DNA of 8,250 nucleotides from Promethearchaeota archaeon (GTDB lineage Archaea > Asgardarchaeota > Lokiarchaeia > Sigynarchaeales > SOKP01). A program made the position numbers and the translations under genes. The notes below the pieces were generated by a model. That model was not told the DNA's origin. It did no database searches and saw only the letters and a program-made list of their open reading frames with translations. Below, piece after piece: positions 6,384 through 8,250 of this stretch (the stretch's first letter is position 1; every line of letters begins with the position of its first letter). The stretch spans positions 1-8,250 of the forward strand of contig WJKD01000655.1 in the NCBI GenBank assembly GCA_014729315.1, written 5' to 3'.

Positions 6384-7277
6384 ATGAGCAAAAAAATTGA
6401 CGGTAAAACCGTAGCTGAATGGGCGGATGAAGGCATTAAACATTTTGATAACTCAGAATACATTAAAGCAATTGAGTGCTTTAAAAATGTTCTAAAGCTG
6501 TATCCTGACCATTTTGATATTTTATTTAATCTCGCTCAAGCTCATAAAATGCTTAAGCAATACCAAGATGAGATAAAGGCTTATCAAAGATTGATAAGGC
6601 TAAAACCCGACTTCGCTGAGACCTATAGTTCCTTAGCCCTCGCCTACAATAATCTTAATAAAAACGAAAAGGCAATTGAAGCCTACGAAAAGAGTCTAGC
6701 TTTAAAGCCAAATGAGGGGAATAACTGGTATAACCTCGCCATTTTATACAAAAAGCTAGATGAAACAAATGAATCCCTCAATGCGTTTGAGCAAGCAAAG
6801 AAGTTGGATCCAAGAAACGAGCTTGTTTTAAGAAATTTAGCTGAACTTTTATACGATAAAAGAAAGTTCAAGGATGCCGTAGAGAATTACAATTCATTAA
6901 TTAAAATCCTCCCAAACGACGAAAATTTGTATTATAATATTGGTCTTGCTAATGCTAAACTAAATAAACATCGTAAAGCAATAAAATATTATCAAAAGGC
7001 TATTGAGCTTAAAGAGGATTATCCCGCTGCTTGGAATGACTTAGGCTATTCTTATTCTATGATGGGAAAGAAAAAAGAAGCAATTGAGTATTACGAGAAA
7101 GCTCTTTCTTATGATCCGGAATATACCATTTCTTGGTTTAACATGGCTATTACACACCTCAATTTGGACCAGGACGAAAAGGCGACTGAATGTTTTAATC
7201 GTGTTTTAAAATTAGAACCTAATCATAAAGAAGCTAAAATGGAATTACATAAATTAGCAAAAAGTAGAGATAATTAA
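6384..7277 (+). CDS. Tetratricopeptide repeat (TPR) protein, eight repeats
   Basis: This gene encodes 297 residues made almost entirely of eight 34-residue TPR units placed end to end: 10-43, 44-77, 78-111, 112-145, 146-179, 180-213, 214-247 and 248-281. A 16-residue capping helix ends it (282-297). Each unit shows the canonical pattern of W/L/Y-x2-L/A/G at the first helix and A..Y/F..A/L..L.P at the second, as in NWYNLAILYKKLDETNESL and AWNDLGYSYSMMGKKKEAI. There is no signal peptide, membrane segment or enzyme domain, so it is most likely a cytoplasmic scaffold or adaptor that binds a partner. The partner cannot be read from the sequence. ATG 6384 follows GAGAAAAA, at best a weak Shine-Dalgarno, and no other ATG precedes the first repeat. 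It starts right after the broken phosphatase gene on the same strand and converges on the hydrolase gene. Confidence 0.93.
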   Translation: MSKKIDGKTVAEWADEGIKHFDNSEYIKAIECFKNVLKLYPDHFDILFNLAQAHKMLKQYQDEIKAYQRLIRLKPDFAETYSSLALAYNNLNKNEKAIEAYEKSLALKPNEGNNWYNLAILYKKLDETNESLNAFEQAKKLDPRNELVLRNLAELLYDKRKFKDAVENYNSLIKILPNDENLYYNIGLANAKLNKHRKAIKYYQKAIELKEDYPAAWNDLGYSYSMMGKKKEAIEYYEKALSYDPEYTISWFNMAITHLNLDQDEKATECFNRVLKLEPNHKEAKMELHKLAKSRDN

Positions 7278-7287
7278 ATTAAATACC

Positions 7288-7297
7288 TAAAAAAGAT
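7288..7297 (-). terminator. T-run terminator of the hydrolase gene
   Basis: On the minus strand, 20 bases past the hydrolase TAG, the sequence reads CTTTTTTAGG. A T-run of this kind is a likely archaeal stop signal in the 40-base convergent gap. Confidence 0.4.
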
Positions 7298-7317
7298 TAA
7301 TAGTTATAGGTTTCTCT

Positions 7318-8145
7318 CTAATTTTGAATTTTTTTTATAAAATTGCAGATTAATTCGTTTACCACTTCTTTCCTTTGTGCTGGTGCGAAATGACCCGCAA
7401 AATCTATAATTTTTAATTCTGAATTTTGAATTTTTTTGTGTAATTCTTCTGACATTTGTTCTGGGGCAAAGTTATCTAAACGCCCTCCAACAACTAAAGT
7501 TGGACATTTAATATCAGAAGGATCATATTCTTTAATTTCAGATATCATTCTGAAAATTTGGTCCTCTATTAACATAGTGAGCTGATCTTTAGGCAGATTA
7601 ACGTGATAAATTGAATTTGTTAATGCAGATATGATGTAGGGAATTGTTTTATCCAGTATGTCTCCTATGGTATTTTTAACTATATCTAAAAAGTTCATTC
7701 GCACAAAATAAGGGAGTAAATTGTAAAACATGTTCCGAATGACATTATCAATCATTATATACCCTGAATTCAACAAGATAAGGAACAATACATTCCCAGG
7801 ATGTTTCATACATATTGAGCACGCAATCATTCCTCCAACCAAAGAATGACCTATTAAGCCGTATTTCTCAATTTTTAAGAAATCCAAAAGGGCTTCTAAA
7901 TCTCTTATAATATCGTGTCGAATATTTTTAGATAGATTTAAATCTTTCACATGTTCGCTTCTTCCGTGTCCTAAAGCGTCGAACGCAACAATTCTATAAT
8001 GATCTTTTAAAACTTTTATTTGTTCTTTAAAAAAAGATGCCGAAGAAGCAAAACCGTGCAATAATATAATTGTGCAATTTTTTGATTCCGGATTAATATC
8101 CTCGTAATAAAGCTTATAACCCTCTTGGTTTGTGAAGTAGGGCAT
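7318..8145 (-). CDS. Alpha/beta hydrolase fold protein
   Basis: This gene encodes 275 residues, the normal length of a single-domain alpha/beta hydrolase. Family landmarks are in order. LLHGFASS (28-35) is the HG oxyanion motif. FDALGHGRS (55-63) follows. GHSLVGG (99-105) is the nucleophile elbow with Ser101. VGGRLDNFAP (219-228) gives acid Asp224, and DFAGHFAPAQ (248-257) gives catalytic His252. The Ser-Asp-His triad is complete. The elbow has LV where G-x-S-x-G-G proteins usually have M/L-G. The lid region (about 128-205) is rich in Ile, Leu, Phe and Tyr, suggesting a hydrophobic substrate. There is no signal peptide. The substrate is unknown; esterase, lipase-like, C-C hydrolase or peptidase activity are all compatible. 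ATG 8145 has no Shine-Dalgarno. It converges with the TPR gene across 40 bases and has no other neighbour in view. Confidence 0.93.
   Translation of the reverse strand: MPYFTNQEGYKLYYEDINPESKNCTIILLHGFASSASFFKEQIKVLKDHYRIVAFDALGHGRSEHVKDLNLSKNIRHDIIRDLEALLDFLKIEKYGLIGHSLVGGMIACSICMKHPGNVLFLILLNSGYIMIDNVIRNMFYNLLPYFVRMNFLDIVKNTIGDILDKTIPYIISALTNSIYHVNLPKDQLTMLIEDQIFRMISEIKEYDPSDIKCPTLVVGGRLDNFAPEQMSEELHKKIQNSELKIIDFAGHFAPAQRKEVVNELICNFIKKIQN
7329..7336 (+). terminator. T-run terminator of the TPR gene, inside the hydrolase 3' end
   Basis: Eight consecutive T's lie about 52 bases after the TPR stop. They fall within the last codons of the convergent hydrolase gene, where they encode Lys codons on the other strand. 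They could end the TPR transcript. Confidence 0.35.
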
Positions 8146-8223
8146 TTGATAACAATTTGATTTTTATTTCGTGTAATTCAAGTAGTAAAAAATAGCAAGA
8201 ATAAAATACTTTTCTAAAAAAAA

Positions 8224-8236
8224 CTATAAATATAAC
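8224..8236 (+). promoter_or_regulatory. TATA-like element at the window edge
   Basis: CTATAAATATAAC lies 15 bases from the right end. On the plus strand it would place a transcript start just beyond the window, divergent from the hydrolase gene. The core also reads as TATATTTATA on the minus strand, but it lies about 84 bases from the hydrolase start, too far for the leaderless pattern seen elsewhere. Confidence 0.3.
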
Positions 8237-8250
8237 TTTCGATCTACCAG

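Noticed and set aside
6683..6871. Minus-strand open frame of 62 codons inside the TPR gene
   Set aside because: It is antisense to clear TPR repeats, with no independent support.
1..8250. CRISPR array, tRNA, rRNA, riboswitch or insertion sequence
   Set aside because: I saw no regularly spaced repeats, no cloverleaf-like segment with a TTCGANNC arm, no rRNA-like stretch, and no transposase or terminal inverted repeats.

Overview
The window is AT-rich and holds eight intact protein genes, plus two stretches that look like decayed genes. Several things point to an archaeon. Most first genes lack a Shine-Dalgarno site and instead carry a TATA-like box about 25-28 bases upstream of the start codon, the pattern of leaderless transcripts. 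Ends of genes carry plain T-runs. The purine genes are the separate PurS/PurQ/small-PurL type. Base composition and the overall flavour (TPR protein, eukaryote-like phosphatase remnant, small Cys/His protein) would suit an Asgard (Lokiarchaeota-like) archaeon, but that is inference and no taxonomic marker is present.

Layout. The left two thirds (1-5880) is read on the minus strand. In order of transcription it holds a MazG/DCTPP1-like nucleotide pyrophosphohydrolase (5871-5482), purC (5399-4416), a 69-residue two-helix membrane protein with its own promoter (4369-4160), and purS-purQ-purL (3977-722). These are followed by a decayed open frame (about 696-372) and a small Cys/His protein with an acidic tail (293-45). 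From 5881 to 6383 there is no intact gene. On the plus strand this stretch holds what looks like the broken front half of a dual-specificity protein phosphatase gene, with its promoter-like element still in place. An intact plus-strand gene for an eight-repeat TPR protein follows (6384-7277). It converges on a minus-strand alpha/beta hydrolase (8145-7318). The last bases carry a TATA-like element that may serve a plus-strand gene outside the window.

How the genes work together. PurS, PurQ and PurL form the FGAM synthase complex (step 4 of de novo IMP synthesis). PurQ makes ammonia from glutamine, PurL uses ATP and FGAR, and PurS bridges them. PurC makes SAICAR later in the same pathway. The MazG-like enzyme next to purC fits a nucleotide theme (pool cleaning), though it acts on a different class of substrate. 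The TPR protein and the hydrolase have no visible link to purines.

No complete novel system is evident. The most useful second looks are the phosphatase remnant, the decayed frame at 372-696, and the two small uncharacterised proteins.
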